Shown in pieces: positions 16,652-25,603 of a stretch of DNA of 64,000 nucleotides; the stretch's first letter is position 1, and every line of letters starts with the position of its first letter. The stretch covers positions 207,650-271,649 of the forward strand of contig DAOKZI010000003.1 in NCBI GenBank assembly GCA_035325705.1. Direction: 5' to 3'. A model generated the notes under the pieces. The model was not told the origin of the DNA, ran no database searches, and was given only the letters and a program-made list of their open reading frames with translations. The position numbers and the translations under genes are program-made. Origin of the DNA: Ga0077536 sp035325705. GTDB lineage: Bacteria; Pseudomonadota; Gammaproteobacteria; Ga0077536.

Positions 16652-18034
16652 TCAGATTGCGCGCGAGTAGCGCGGCTGGCTGTCGTGGTGGCGCAGATAG
16701 CGATCGAACACCATGCAGATGTTTCGCAGCAGCAGCATGCCCGCTTTCCCGATCCGCACCTGCGCCGCGTCGACCGAGACCAGGCCGTCCGCCTGCATTT
16801 CCTCGAGTCGCGCGAGCTCGTCGGCGAAGTAGTCGCCGAAGGCGATGCCCCAGCGGCGCTCGACGTCCGCGCGATCGATTGTCCCCTGGCAGGCCAGCGC
16901 CATGATGATCTCGCGCCGCAGCCGGTCGTCGTCGGACAGCGCATAGCCGCGCGTGATCGGCAGTTCGCCGGCGTCGACGCGGGCCTGATAATCATCGACG
17001 TCCTTCGAGTTCTGCACGAAGCAGTCGTCGAAAGCGCTGATGGCGCTCATGCCGAGGCCGAGGAGATCGCATTCCGCATGCGTCGAATAGCCCTGGAAGT
17101 TCCGGTGCAGCGTGCCGTCGCGCCGCGCCCGCGCGAGCTCGTCGTCCGGCAGCGCGAAGTGATCCATGCCGATGTAGTCATAACCCGCATCGCCGAGGCG
17201 CGCGATCGCCGAGCCCAGCAGCGCGAGCTTCTGATCGGGCGAAGGCAGCAGCGCGGCGTCGATCTGGCGCTGCGACTTGAACAGATGCGGCAGATGCGCG
17301 TAATTGAACAGCGACAGCCGGTTCGGCCGCAGCGCGACGACTTTGTCGATCGTGCGCGCGAAGCTCTCGGGGTTCTGCAGCGGCAGGCCGTAGATGAGAT
17401 CGAAGCTGATCGATTCGTAAGCCGCCGCGCGCGCGGCCGCGACCACGGACACGATCTGCGACTCGCTCTGCACGCGATTGACGGCGACCTGCACGCGGGA
17501 ATCGAAATCCTGGATGCCGAGGCTCAGACGATTGAAGCCGAGCTCGCGCAGCGCGGCGATGGTCTCCGGCGAGACGGTGCGCGGATCGACTTCGATCGAG
17601 GTCTCGCAGCTCGCGGCGAAACCGAACTCGCCGCGCAGCGCCGTCACCAGCTCGGTGAGCTGCGGGACCGACAGGAACGTCGGCGTGCCGCCGCCGAGAT
17701 GGAGCTGGCGCACTTCGCGAGCCTGACCGCCGTGCAGCGCCGCGCGGCGCGGAATTTCCTTCAGCAGGCGCTGCAGGTAGCGGGCACCGCGCGCGCGATT
17801 GTTCGTGATGAGCTTGGTACACGCGCAGTAGAAGCACACTTTCGAGCAGAACGGCACGTGCACGTACAGGGACAGCGGCCCGCCGCCCACGCGGCCGGCG
17901 ATCACCGAGCGCTGCGCGGCGAGCTCGCGCGCACCGAAGGCCGGCGTGAACTGCACGGCGGTCGGATAGGAGGTGTAGCGCGGTCCGGCGACGTCGTACT
18001 TCTTGATGAGTTCCGGAGAGAAACCGATGCTCAT
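16652..18034 (-). CDS. hemN: Oxygen-independent coproporphyrinogen III oxidase
   Basis: Radical SAM enzyme that decarboxylates coproporphyrinogen III to protoporphyrinogen IX without oxygen, in heme synthesis. The 460-residue protein has the HemN-type cluster motif CX3CX2CXC (Cys63, 67, 70, 72 in PFCSKVCFYCAC) and the typical KYDVAGPRYTSYPTA start, LHLGGGTPTFL and the C-terminal HemN domain (GYALSDDDRLRREIIMALAC). Full length and the CX3CX2CXC pattern distinguish it from HemW paralogues. An Anr/FNR-type site lies about 70 bp upstream of the ATG at 18034. It heads the hemN-nrdJa-nrdJb group, all functions useful without oxygen. Confidence 0.97.
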   Translation of the reverse strand: MSIGFSPELIKKYDVAGPRYTSYPTAVQFTPAFGARELAAQRSVIAGRVGGGPLSLYVHVPFCSKVCFYCACTKLITNNRARGARYLQRLLKEIPRRAALHGGQAREVRQLHLGGGTPTFLSVPQLTELVTALRGEFGFAASCETSIEVDPRTVSPETIAALRELGFNRLSLGIQDFDSRVQVAVNRVQSESQIVSVVAAARAAAYESISFDLIYGLPLQNPESFARTIDKVVALRPNRLSLFNYAHLPHLFKSQRQIDAALLPSPDQKLALLGSAIARLGDAGYDYIGMDHFALPDDELARARRDGTLHRNFQGYSTHAECDLLGLGMSAISAFDDCFVQNSKDVDDYQARVDAGELPITRGYALSDDDRLRREIIMALACQGTIDRADVERRWGIAFGDYFADELARLEEMQADGLVSVDAAQVRIGKAGMLLLRNICMVFDRYLRHHDSQPRYSRAI

Positions 18035-18103
18035 GACGTGCCGACCTGGTCCTTTCGATTTTCGAGATGACGAGCAGAGTCGCCCCGCGCCGCCCCGGCG
18101 GCC

Positions 18104-18117
18104 TTGACGTGGATCAA
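18104..18117 (-). promoter_or_regulatory. Anr/FNR-type binding site upstream of hemN
   Basis: TTGATccacGTCAA on the minus strand matches the TTGAT-N4-ATCAA consensus at 9 of 10 defined positions. Its centre lies about 76 bp before the hemN start codon, compatible with a class II activator position if transcription starts some 40 bp downstream. It overlaps the stop codon of the upstream mscK-like gene. hemN is a classical Anr/FNR target. Confidence 0.75.
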
Positions 18118-21100
18118 CCGCTCAACGGCTGGGGTCCGAGGCCGGCGGGCAGGCTCTTCACGTGGACGTCGTGCTGGGGGAAGGGTATCTCGATACCGGC
18201 CGCGGCGAAAACCTCATAGATTCGAGTGTTGAGCTCGTGCTTGATGTCGCCGCGATCGGCCAGCTCGCGCGCGTAGACCTGCAGCTCGAAATTCAGCGCG
18301 CTGTCGCCGAAGCCGACGAAGCTCGCCATCGGCGCGGGCTCCTTGAGCACCTTCGGATGCGCGCGCGCAACGTCGAGCAGCAGCGCGTGGACGCGCACGA
18401 CGTCCGCGCCGTAGGCCACCTTGATCGGGAACAGCACGCGCGTGATCTGATCGCTCAGCGTCCAGTTCACGAAGCGCTCGGTGATGAAGTTCTTGTTGGG
18501 CACGATGATCTCGCGGTTGTCGGCGTCCGAGATCGTCGTCGCGCGGATCTGGATGCGGCTGACGCGGCCCGACAGCTCGCCCATCGTCACCACGTCGCCG
18601 ACGCGGATCGGGCGCTCGAACAGCAGAATCAGGCCCGAGACGAAATTCGCGAAGATTTCCTGCAGGCCGAAGCCGAGACCGACGCCGAGCGCGGCGATCA
18701 GCCATTGCACCTGCGACCAGCGCAGGCCCAGCGTACTGAGCCCCAGCGTCACGCCGAGCGCGACGATGAAGTACTGCACGAGCGTCGTCACGGCGTAGCG
18801 GCTGCCGCGGTGGATGCCGAGCCGCTGCAGCAGCGCGATCTCGAGCACGCCGGGCATGTTGCGCGCGGCGAGCATCGTGATGCCGATCATCACCGCGGCG
18901 AGCACGGCGTTGGCGATCGTGATCGGCGCGAGCTGCGTCGCGCCGGCCGCATCCTTGACCTCGATCTGCCACAGCGCGACTCTGTCGAAGACCGTCAGCG
19001 CCGGCAGCACGTCGCGCCACACCCAGTACAGCGCAATCGCGACCGACCAGCCGGTGAGGTTCGCGACGATCAGACGCGCCTGCGCGTTCATCGCCGTCAG
19101 ATCGCTGACGGGCTCGTGCTCCGGCGGCGGTGCGTCCGGATCGGGCGGCAGCGCGCTGGCCGCCTTCAGCGCGATGCGCTGCTGCGCGACGGACAGCCAG
19201 CGCAGCGCGAGGTGGTGAAATATCGCGGCCGCAAACAGCAGCAGCAGCGTGTCGAGGTAGTAACCGCTCAATTCCAGGGCCGTGTAGTGATAGCCGGAGG
19301 CCGACAGCAGGGCGAGCGCGATCGGCGCACCGCTCGCGGCGAGCCCCCACGCCGGGCGGCTGCGCGCGATCCAGCTCGTCGGATGATTGAGCGCGAGCTG
19401 ATGGTGGAGCACGCCGGCGCGCCGGGTCAGCCAGTGGCTGAACACGGCCGCCGCGATCATCGCGAGCAGGAAGAACAAACGCCGCAAGCTGTACTGGAAG
19501 GCCGGGTTCGAACTCCATTCGAAAGTCGTCGCGATCGCGTACGCGGGCACGAAGAGCTGTCCCCAGCGCAGCCACTGCCGGCGCGCCCGCTCGACGCCGT
19601 CCCGATCCCACTGGAAGTGACGCAGCGCGACGCCGTTGCGCCCCAGGAACACCCGCACCCAGTTCACCGCGAACAGCAGCGCCGCCGCCTTGGCGCTGAG
19701 CTGGCCGAGCGCGATCGAGAATTCGCCGCCGGCGTAGCCGGCCGTCAACAGCTCGGCGACCAGCCACAGCGCGAGCGATTCGGGCAAGGCGACGACGGTC
19801 GTCACCGCCAGTGCCGACAAGGTGTTGCGCAGCCTGTCCTCGCGCGGGTCGCCGACCGCGTCCGCGAGACGCACGAGGTAGGGCCGCAGGCGCGGCCGCG
19901 TGCGCACCAGCGCCGCGATCGCGATCGCGATGAGCAGCAGCCGCGGCCACGCGCGGCTCGCTCCCTTGGCGACGTCCTGCACCGTCTGCGTCCAGTTCGA
20001 CGGGCTCAGGAACCACTGGGTGCCGGTGACCACGTCGGAAAAGAACGCGAGCGACAGCGGCGGCGCGTTCGGCAGCCACAGCAAGCGCTCGTCGAGGAAG
20101 GCGCGATAGGCCGCGACGATGTTCGTCATCTGCTGCAGCTCGAAGTCCGTACCGTCGAGCATGCGCAGGTAGCTCGCATAGTTCTCGTCGAGCGTACGCA
20201 GCAGCTTGACGCGATCCGCGGCCATCGCCTCGGCCTGCGCCTCGTCCGCCGGCGTCAGCGGCGGACCGGGCGGATCGAGCCGCGCGTTCATGGCGCGCAG
20301 CGCATCGCCGCCGTCGGTGGCCTCGCGGAGCTGCTCTTCGATCTCGATGCGCGCCATGCCGACGCGCGAGACCTGGCTCTCGTTCAACTTGGCGAGGCGG
20401 CGCAGCGAGCGCAGCTCCGGGATCTGGCGCCGCTGATCGACGAGGATGCGGCCGAGGCTCGACGAAGCGCCGGCGATCGCCACGCGCTGTCGTGCCCGCT
20501 CGAAGGCCTCGTTCAGACGCTGGCGCTGCTCGATGTAGCCGGTGCGCTCGCGCACCGCGCGACTCTGATCGTCCAGCACCCGCGACAGCGAGGCGCCGAG
20601 CTCGGCGTTCTCGGCCGCGAGCGCGCGGATCAGCGGGTGCGCATCGACGGTATCGCGCTGGGCCTGCTGCGCTTCGTCCTGGATCCGGCGCAGCTCCTCC
20701 TGTCGCTTGTCGAGCAGGAGCTGCTCGAGTGCCCCGAAGCGCTGCGTCGCGCGCGTGAGCTGCGCTTCCACCAGCCGGCGCCGCGCCGAGTTGATCTCGA
20801 GCCGGATGCCGTGGCTGAGCTGTTCCTGGTTCAGCGCGTCGAGCTCGGCCTGGCGCGCGGCGATTTCCGCCTCGACGAGCTGCTGGCGCGCGCGCGACTG
20901 CTCGCTGGGGCTCTCGGCATCGAGACCAGACAGCTCGAGCTCGAGCTCGCCGATCCGCGCCGAGACCTTATTCTTGTCTTGCACGATCTCCGCCGGCCGC
21001 GCCTGCAGGCTGCGGTCGCGCAGCTCGTAGCCGTGGAGCTTGGTTTCCAGCGCGGCGCGCTCGGTGGCCGCGGTCTCGAGCACCTGCTGGAGCTCGGTCA

Positions 21101-21464
21101 AGGACAGCCGCGTCTCGGCGCCGCTCAGCAAGGGCGCGTCGGCGGTGGCCGTCAACTTCGCCAGATCCGCGGCGAGCTCTTTTACCGTCGCGGCGCCGGT
21201 GCTGAGGCTCTTCGCATACTTCTCCGACTGCGCGGCGCTGGCGGCCGCGGCGTCGAGGAAGCTCTGCGCCTGCTGCAGGGTCTGCAGCAGCGTTTCACGA
21301 CCGGGATCGCTTGCGGGCCGGCGCTCGACTTCGGCGATGCGTGCGGCGAGATCCTCCGCAGTCGGCGCCGCCGCGGCGATCCAGGGCAGCCAGACCAGCC
21401 AGCATACGCACAGGCAAACGAGGCGCGCACGCGCGAGCGGGAATGAACGCAGGGGTGACATCAT
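18114..21464 (-). CDS. mscK: MscK/KefA-like mechanosensitive channel
   Basis: Large inner-membrane mechanosensitive channel that releases solutes on hypo-osmotic shock. The 1116-residue length is close to E. coli MscK (1120). It has an N-terminal signal peptide (LVCLCVCWLVWLPWIAAAA), a periplasmic region of about 450 residues dominated by predicted coiled coil, then many membrane segments, and at the C-terminus the MscS core. The pore helix region reads GVGLGFGLQEIFANFVSGL and is followed by LLFERPIRVGDVVTMGELSG and VPNKNFITERFVNWTLSDQ. The tandem ATG start (21464/21461) is not resolved. It is divergent from the small secreted-protein gene at 21558. Confidence 0.93.
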   Translation of the reverse strand: MMSPLRSFPLARARLVCLCVCWLVWLPWIAAAAPTAEDLAARIAEVERRPASDPGRETLLQTLQQAQSFLDAAAASAAQSEKYAKSLSTGAATVKELAADLAKLTATADAPLLSGAETRLSLTELQQVLETAATERAALETKLHGYELRDRSLQARPAEIVQDKNKVSARIGELELELSGLDAESPSEQSRARQQLVEAEIAARQAELDALNQEQLSHGIRLEINSARRRLVEAQLTRATQRFGALEQLLLDKRQEELRRIQDEAQQAQRDTVDAHPLIRALAAENAELGASLSRVLDDQSRAVRERTGYIEQRQRLNEAFERARQRVAIAGASSSLGRILVDQRRQIPELRSLRRLAKLNESQVSRVGMARIEIEEQLREATDGGDALRAMNARLDPPGPPLTPADEAQAEAMAADRVKLLRTLDENYASYLRMLDGTDFELQQMTNIVAAYRAFLDERLLWLPNAPPLSLAFFSDVVTGTQWFLSPSNWTQTVQDVAKGASRAWPRLLLIAIAIAALVRTRPRLRPYLVRLADAVGDPREDRLRNTLSALAVTTVVALPESLALWLVAELLTAGYAGGEFSIALGQLSAKAAALLFAVNWVRVFLGRNGVALRHFQWDRDGVERARRQWLRWGQLFVPAYAIATTFEWSSNPAFQYSLRRLFFLLAMIAAAVFSHWLTRRAGVLHHQLALNHPTSWIARSRPAWGLAASGAPIALALLSASGYHYTALELSGYYLDTLLLLFAAAIFHHLALRWLSVAQQRIALKAASALPPDPDAPPPEHEPVSDLTAMNAQARLIVANLTGWSVAIALYWVWRDVLPALTVFDRVALWQIEVKDAAGATQLAPITIANAVLAAVMIGITMLAARNMPGVLEIALLQRLGIHRGSRYAVTTLVQYFIVALGVTLGLSTLGLRWSQVQWLIAALGVGLGFGLQEIFANFVSGLILLFERPIRVGDVVTMGELSGRVSRIQIRATTISDADNREIIVPNKNFITERFVNWTLSDQITRVLFPIKVAYGADVVRVHALLLDVARAHPKVLKEPAPMASFVGFGDSALNFELQVYARELADRGDIKHELNTRIYEVFAAAGIEIPFPQHDVHVKSLPAGLGPQPLSG

Positions 21465-21557
21465 GGAAGCCGAAGTCTACCAGACCACTGCGCGTTGCCG
21501 CCGGCAGGCTGGCCGGCGACGGGCCGCTTCCACGATAATCCGCGCGTCCGTCACCGA

Positions 21558-22082
21558 ATGCCGAGCATGCATCGCGTCCTGTCCCTCGTCCTGCTGTCGG
21601 GCTTGCTGTGCGCGGGGTCGTCCGTCGCGGCGCGAGAGCTCTTCGATTTCGACGCGCCCTCGTTTCTCGCCGGGCCCAGCGTGTCGCGCTCCGCGTTCGG
21701 CGTGACCTATGTCTACACCGGGCGCGCGCCGTTCGCAGCGAGCGAGCTGCAGCTCACCGTCGTCGAGGTTCCGAAGGAGCTCGGGCACGACGCCGCCCGA
21801 CTGCCCGCACACTGCCTCGGGGCTTTTCTCGATGCCTTGCGCGCGCGCGATCCCGGGCTCATGCTCGGCGCCGATCAGCGCGAATCGACGCTCGGTGCGC
21901 TGTCGCTGGTCGAACGACGCTGGCTGTCGCAGCGGGGCGCACGAATGATGACCGGCGTGACCGCGTGCGCCGTGCATCGCGGCCGCTTCGTGTCCGCCAA
22001 CTTCGCCGACGATCTGCGGACCGCAGTGCAGAGTTTTCCCCTCCTGCGGGCGGCGCTGGAACGGCTCGTGCTGCATTTCTGA
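21558..22082 (+). CDS. Hypothetical secreted protein
   Basis: A 174-residue protein not recognised as any family. From the ATG at 21558 it begins with a basic stretch and a hydrophobic core ending in Ala-rich sequence (VLSLVLLSGLLCAGSSVAA), a convincing signal peptide with cleavage after AA. The mature part has no membrane segment; two cysteines (AHCLGAF and TACAVHRG) could form a periplasmic disulfide. Codon use matches the genome. It lies 25 bp before yhhQ on the same strand and shares a divergent promoter region with mscK. An in-frame start further upstream (21495) lacks the signal-peptide form. Confidence 0.6.
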   Translation: MPSMHRVLSLVLLSGLLCAGSSVAARELFDFDAPSFLAGPSVSRSAFGVTYVYTGRAPFAASELQLTVVEVPKELGHDAARLPAHCLGAFLDALRARDPGLMLGADQRESTLGALSLVERRWLSQRGARMMTGVTACAVHRGRFVSANFADDLRTAVQSFPLLRAALERLVLHF

Positions 22083-22107
22083 GCCGCCGGCGCGCGGCGG
22101 ACATCCG

Positions 22108-22830
22108 ATGCAACGGCAATATCGCTATTACGATTTCCTGATGGCGGGCTTCGTCGCCGTCCTGCTGTGCTCGAACTTAATCGGCCCGGCCAAGGTCTGC
22201 GCATTGCCGCTGCCCGAGTGGCTGCCCTTCTTCGGCCCGATGCTCGTGTTCGGCGCCGGCAACCTGTTCTTCCCGGTGAGCTACATCTTCGGCGACGTGC
22301 TCACCGAGGTGTACGGCTACGCGCGCTCGCGGCGGGTGATCTGGGCCGGCTTCGGCGCGATGCTGTTCGCGACCCTGATGTCCGCGATCGTCGTCGGCCT
22401 GCCGCCGAGCGCGCGCGAACCGTTCAACGCGCAGTTGCAGCCGGCGCTCGAGACCGTGTTCGGCAGCACCTGGCGCATCGTCTGCGCCTCGATGCTCGCG
22501 TTCTGGATCGGCGACTTCACGAATTCGTACGTGCTCGCCCGCATGAAAGTGTGGACCGGAGGGCGCTGGCTGTGGACGCGCACGATCGGCTCGACCGTGC
22601 TCGGCCAGGGCATCGACAGCCTCGTGTTCTATCCGATCGCCTTCTACGGCATCTGGGAGACGGGCACCCTCTTCCAGGTGCTGTGCTTCAACTGGGTGTT
22701 CAAGGTCGGCGTCGAAGTGCTGATGACGCCGCTCACCTACGCCGCCGTGCACTGGATCAAGCGCCACGAGGGCGAGGATCACTACGACCGCCACACCCGT
22801 TTCACGCCCTTCTCGCTCGCCGACGAGTGA
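22108..22830 (+). CDS. yhhQ: Queuosine precursor transporter (YhhQ/VUT family)
   Basis: Inner-membrane importer of queuosine precursors (preQ0/preQ1) used for tRNA wobble modification in characterised relatives. The 240-residue product has about six hydrophobic segments and family signatures: SNLIGPAKV near the start, LFFPVSYIFGDVLTEVYGY, FWIGDFTNSYVLARMKVWT, and STVLGQGIDSLVFYPIAFYG. Conserved charged and polar residues lie within the membrane segments, as is typical. It is likely co-transcribed with the secreted-protein gene upstream. A small GC hairpin (CCGCCG/CGGCGG) sits in the 25-bp gap; no preQ1 riboswitch is apparent in so short a leader. Confidence 0.93.
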   Translation: MQRQYRYYDFLMAGFVAVLLCSNLIGPAKVCALPLPEWLPFFGPMLVFGAGNLFFPVSYIFGDVLTEVYGYARSRRVIWAGFGAMLFATLMSAIVVGLPPSAREPFNAQLQPALETVFGSTWRIVCASMLAFWIGDFTNSYVLARMKVWTGGRWLWTRTIGSTVLGQGIDSLVFYPIAFYGIWETGTLFQVLCFNWVFKVGVEVLMTPLTYAAVHWIKRHEGEDHYDRHTRFTPFSLADE

Positions 22831-22840
22831 ACGTCGCCAT

Positions 22841-23632
22841 TTACAGCGCCGCCTCGGCCGTGATCGGCAGCGCCACGGGCAGCGGGTAGGCGACGCCGGG
22901 CTGCGCGATCCTGAGGCCGGCCGCCGCGATCTTCGCGCCCGCGTCCGCCGACTCGTAGTGATAGGCGATCACCCGCCGCAGCATCTCCGGCGGATACTCG
23001 CGCTGCAGATCCTCGAGACCGGCGTGGGCCGGCGAGCCGTGCAGCCCGCAGTCGTGGAACAGCAGCTCGCCGGCCCGTGCATGGCGCTCGATGACGTCCC
23101 GGATCGGGCGCGTATCGCCGCTGTAGAGAAACGCGCCCGGCAGGAGCAGGCCGAAGGCCGCGCGATAGCCGCTGTGACGCACGGGAAACACGCGAAACAG
23201 CAGCTCGTCCAGCCAGAAGCTGTCACCGGCCGGCACGAGACGAAAGGCGTCCCAGAAGTTCGCGCCGCCCTCGCTCAGCACGAAGGGCGAGTTCGCGAGC
23301 TTGTAGTGCAGCGCCGGCACGAGCTCGCAGGGCACGAACAGCCGGACCCGGCCGCGATCCTCGAAGTAAGTGCGATAGAACAACTGCTCGACGCCGCCGA
23401 TGTGGTCCATGTGGAGGTGAGAGAGATACAGCGCGCTCGGCAGCGCCCCCGCGTACTGCGCGGCATAGTCGTCGAGCGTGCGCGGCCCACAGTCGATCAG
23501 CAGACGCGGCGTACCGGCGCTTTCGAGCACCGCCGAGGCGCTGCCCAGCGCCGATGCCCGGGCATTGCCGACGCCGAGAAAGCGCAGCGCCAGCGCGCCG
23601 GAGAGATCAGCGGGAGGGGAAGTCGGAGCCAC
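22841..23632 (-). CDS. Metallo-beta-lactamase-fold hydrolase (RNase Z/YycJ-like)
   Basis: A 263-residue metal-dependent hydrolase. The N-terminal strand LALRFLGVGNARASALGSAS and the metal motif SHLHMDHIGGVEQLF (HxHxDH) are clear, followed by further ligand candidates in PVRHSGYRAAFG, YSGDTRP and LFHDCGLHGSPAH. This pattern is closest to RNase Z-type phosphodiesterases, but a tRNA-processing exosite is not obvious, so the substrate is left open. The start is GTG at 23632, inside the last 26 bp of the upstream membrane-protein gene, so it is probably translationally coupled to it. It converges with yhhQ, leaving a 10-bp gap. Confidence 0.85.
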   Translation of the reverse strand: MAPTSPPADLSGALALRFLGVGNARASALGSASAVLESAGTPRLLIDCGPRTLDDYAAQYAGALPSALYLSHLHMDHIGGVEQLFYRTYFEDRGRVRLFVPCELVPALHYKLANSPFVLSEGGANFWDAFRLVPAGDSFWLDELLFRVFPVRHSGYRAAFGLLLPGAFLYSGDTRPIRDVIERHARAGELLFHDCGLHGSPAHAGLEDLQREYPPEMLRRVIAYHYESADAGAKIAAAGLRIAQPGVAYPLPVALPITAEAAL

Positions 23633-24644
23633 CGGGCAGCGCCTCGTTGCGAACCGGACGCATATTATGCATCGACCGCGCGAGGTACAGCACGAGACCC
23701 GCCAGCGTCACCGAGCCGAACAGCAGCACCTGGATCAGGGTCGCGGCGAGCACGCCGTGCGTCGCCGACAGGCCGAAGGCCGTCATCGCGGTCGCGAACA
23801 CGAGCTGATAAGTGCCCAAGTAAGCGGGTGCCGTCGGCACCAGCGTGCTGAGCGAGGCCGCGCTCATCACGAACAGCGCCTGCGCCGGCTGCAGCGTGTC
23901 GCCGAGCGCCGCGAGCATGGCCCACAGGGCGATGACCTCGGCGGCCCAGACGGCGATCGTCAGCGCGCAGGTGCGCGCGAGCGTCGCGCGGTTCAGCGCG
24001 CGCAGGCCGCTGCCCAGATCGGCTGCCAGGCGCAGCATTCTCCACGGCAGTCGCGGCACGCCGAAGCCGCTGCAGCGCGCGAGCCATAGCCCGCCCGCAG
24101 CGCCCGCGCAGAGCACGCCGCCGACGGCCAGCATGCGGCCGGGCAGCAGCGCCTCGGCGCGCGCGAGCACACCGGTCGCGAGCAGGCCGCAGGCGAGACA
24201 GGCGAGGATCGCGGCCAGATCGCTGGCGCGCTCGATCACGATCGAGCCCAGCACCTTCGCGCGCGACAGCCCGCTGCGCCGCTTCGCATAGTCGGCGCGA
24301 AACAGCTCGCCCAGCCGCGCCGGCAGGAGGTTGTTGACGGCGTAGCCGACGATCAGCACCTCGGCGACTTCGCGCCGCGTGATCGGCCGTAGCTGCGCGA
24401 GCAGCGCTTGCCAGCGTTCGACGCGCAGCGCAAGCCCGAGCCAGTAGAGCGACAGCGACAGCACGGCGAGCAGCGGATCGAAGACGCGCAGCGCGGCGCG
24501 CAGGGCCTCGAGATCCAGATCGCGCAGCGCGAGCCACAGGAAGACGCCGCCCAGCGCGAGCCCCAGCGCGCCGACGGCGAGGCGTCGCGGCGCGTGAGCA
24601 GCGTCCGCGGCCGTGGCGTGCGCGAGGAGCTCGTCGTCTTTCAC
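23607..24644 (-). CDS. Lysylphosphatidylglycerol synthase-type flippase-like membrane protein (YbhN/UPF0104)
   Basis: A 345-residue inner-membrane protein with about eight hydrophobic helices. It matches the membrane domain of lysylphosphatidylglycerol synthases without the aminoacyltransferase half. Typical signatures are LRVERWQALL, IVGYAVNNLLPARLGELFRA, GSIVIERASDLAAIL and LSTLVPTAPAYLGTYQLVF. The start is GTG at 24644, overlapping the stop of the glycosyltransferase gene (GTGA). Such proteins frequently accompany DPM-like glycosyltransferases and are thought to move lipid-linked sugars or lipids; that role is inferred. A longer frame running up to 25466 is an out-of-frame read through the glycosyltransferase gene. 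Confidence 0.88.
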   Translation of the reverse strand: MKDDELLAHATAADAAHAPRRLAVGALGLALGGVFLWLALRDLDLEALRAALRVFDPLLAVLSLSLYWLGLALRVERWQALLAQLRPITRREVAEVLIVGYAVNNLLPARLGELFRADYAKRRSGLSRAKVLGSIVIERASDLAAILACLACGLLATGVLARAEALLPGRMLAVGGVLCAGAAGGLWLARCSGFGVPRLPWRMLRLAADLGSGLRALNRATLARTCALTIAVWAAEVIALWAMLAALGDTLQPAQALFVMSAASLSTLVPTAPAYLGTYQLVFATAMTAFGLSATHGVLAATLIQVLLFGSVTLAGLVLYLARSMHNMRPVRNEALPGGSDFPSR

Positions 24645-25408
24645 TCGAAGCGGTACTTCAACAGATACCACAGTGCCTTGACGCCGTCCCGCCAATTGAT
24701 CTTCTTGCCTTCGAGATAGGTGCGGCCGTAATAGCTGATCCCCATCTCGTAGATCCGCCAGCGCCGCGCCCGCGCCACCTGCGCGCTGAACTGCACTTCG
24801 AAGCCGAAGTCGTTGGCGGTGATCCGCAGCGTGTCCAGCACCTCGCGCGTGAACATCTTGTAGCAGACCTCGATGTCGGTCAGGGTCTGGTCGTACATCG
24901 CGTTGAACAGGAAGGAGATCAGGCGATTCGCGAGGTAGTGATGGAAGTACAGTGCGCGATGCGGCCGGCCGTAGAAGCGCGAGCCGTAGACGACATCGGC
25001 GACGCGCTTGTCGGCGATGAGGCGATACATCTCGCGCCAGTCCTCGGGGTCGTACTCGAGATCCGCGTCCTGGATCACGACGACGTCGCCGGCGACCGCG
25101 CGCAGGCCCGTCTGCAGGGCGCCGCCCTTGCCCTTGTTCTGCGCATGGAACAGCGCGCGGATCCGGAGCTGGCCGATCGGCCCGTCGCCGAGCGCGAGAT
25201 CGCCGTCCGCGTTCACCGCGAGCGAGCAGTTCTCGGCCACGAGCTCGCGCGCATTGCGCTCCAGCCAGTCGCGCGTGCCGTCCCGGGAACAATCGTCGAC
25301 GACGATGATCTCCTTGGGGATCTCGGGCAGCGCGGCAGCGACGCGGGCCAGGCAGGCGGCGATCGTCTGGCGCTCGTTGTACGCGGGGATGACGACGGAC
25401 AGTTTCAT
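24641..25408 (-). CDS. Dolichyl-phosphate-mannose-synthase-like GT2 glycosyltransferase
   Basis: A 255-residue soluble GT-A transferase with the start MKLSVVIPAYNERQTIAACL, the nucleotide-binding VVDDCSRDGT, the metal-binding DxD in IQDADLEYDPEDW and the GKGGALQTG loop of DPM/DPG synthases. Such enzymes transfer a hexose from a nucleotide sugar to a polyprenyl phosphate at the membrane. It lacks the C-terminal membrane anchor. It overlaps the flippase-like gene by 4 bp and is the first gene of the minus-strand trio 25408-22841. The sugar used cannot be read from sequence. Confidence 0.92.
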   Translation of the reverse strand: MKLSVVIPAYNERQTIAACLARVAAALPEIPKEIIVVDDCSRDGTRDWLERNARELVAENCSLAVNADGDLALGDGPIGQLRIRALFHAQNKGKGGALQTGLRAVAGDVVVIQDADLEYDPEDWREMYRLIADKRVADVVYGSRFYGRPHRALYFHHYLANRLISFLFNAMYDQTLTDIEVCYKMFTREVLDTLRITANDFGFEVQFSAQVARARRWRIYEMGISYYGRTYLEGKKINWRDGVKALWYLLKYRFE

Positions 25409-25542
25409 TTTCGTTTTCGCTTCCTGGCCTCGGCCGCCCCCTTGAGTCTAGCGTCAAAGCCTGCACGGGACATTTTCATGTGGATTGGGGCGAGCGGCCG
25501 CGGGCCGATCCCGGCCGGCACCCGCCGCTCGAGCCTGTATCG

Positions 25543-25571
25543 ACAAAAAAACGGGCGCCCTGAGGCGCCCG
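25543..25571 (-). terminator. Rho-independent terminator downstream of amtB
   Basis: A perfect 8-bp GC stem (CGGGCGCC/GGCGCCCG, 25552-25571) with a 4-base loop is followed on the minus strand by seven Ts (25545-25551). It begins 33 bp past the amtB stop and is the clearest intrinsic terminator in the window. Confidence 0.92.
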
Positions 25572-25603
25572 CGAGGAGAAAGGAAGGAAGGAGAGGTGTC
25601 CGA

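Noticed and set aside
16589..18070. 493-codon plus-strand frame opposite hemN
   Set aside because: Antisense shadow of a canonical hemN with all cysteine ligands intact.
18162..21446. 1094-codon plus-strand frame opposite the mscK-like gene
   Set aside because: Shadow of the coiled-coil and membrane protein; composition dominated by Arg, Gln, His and Asp, no start signal.
23607..25466. Single 619-residue protein joining the GT2 region and the flippase-like protein
   Set aside because: The first 274 codons are an out-of-frame reading of the GT2 gene; the real gene starts at GTG 24644.
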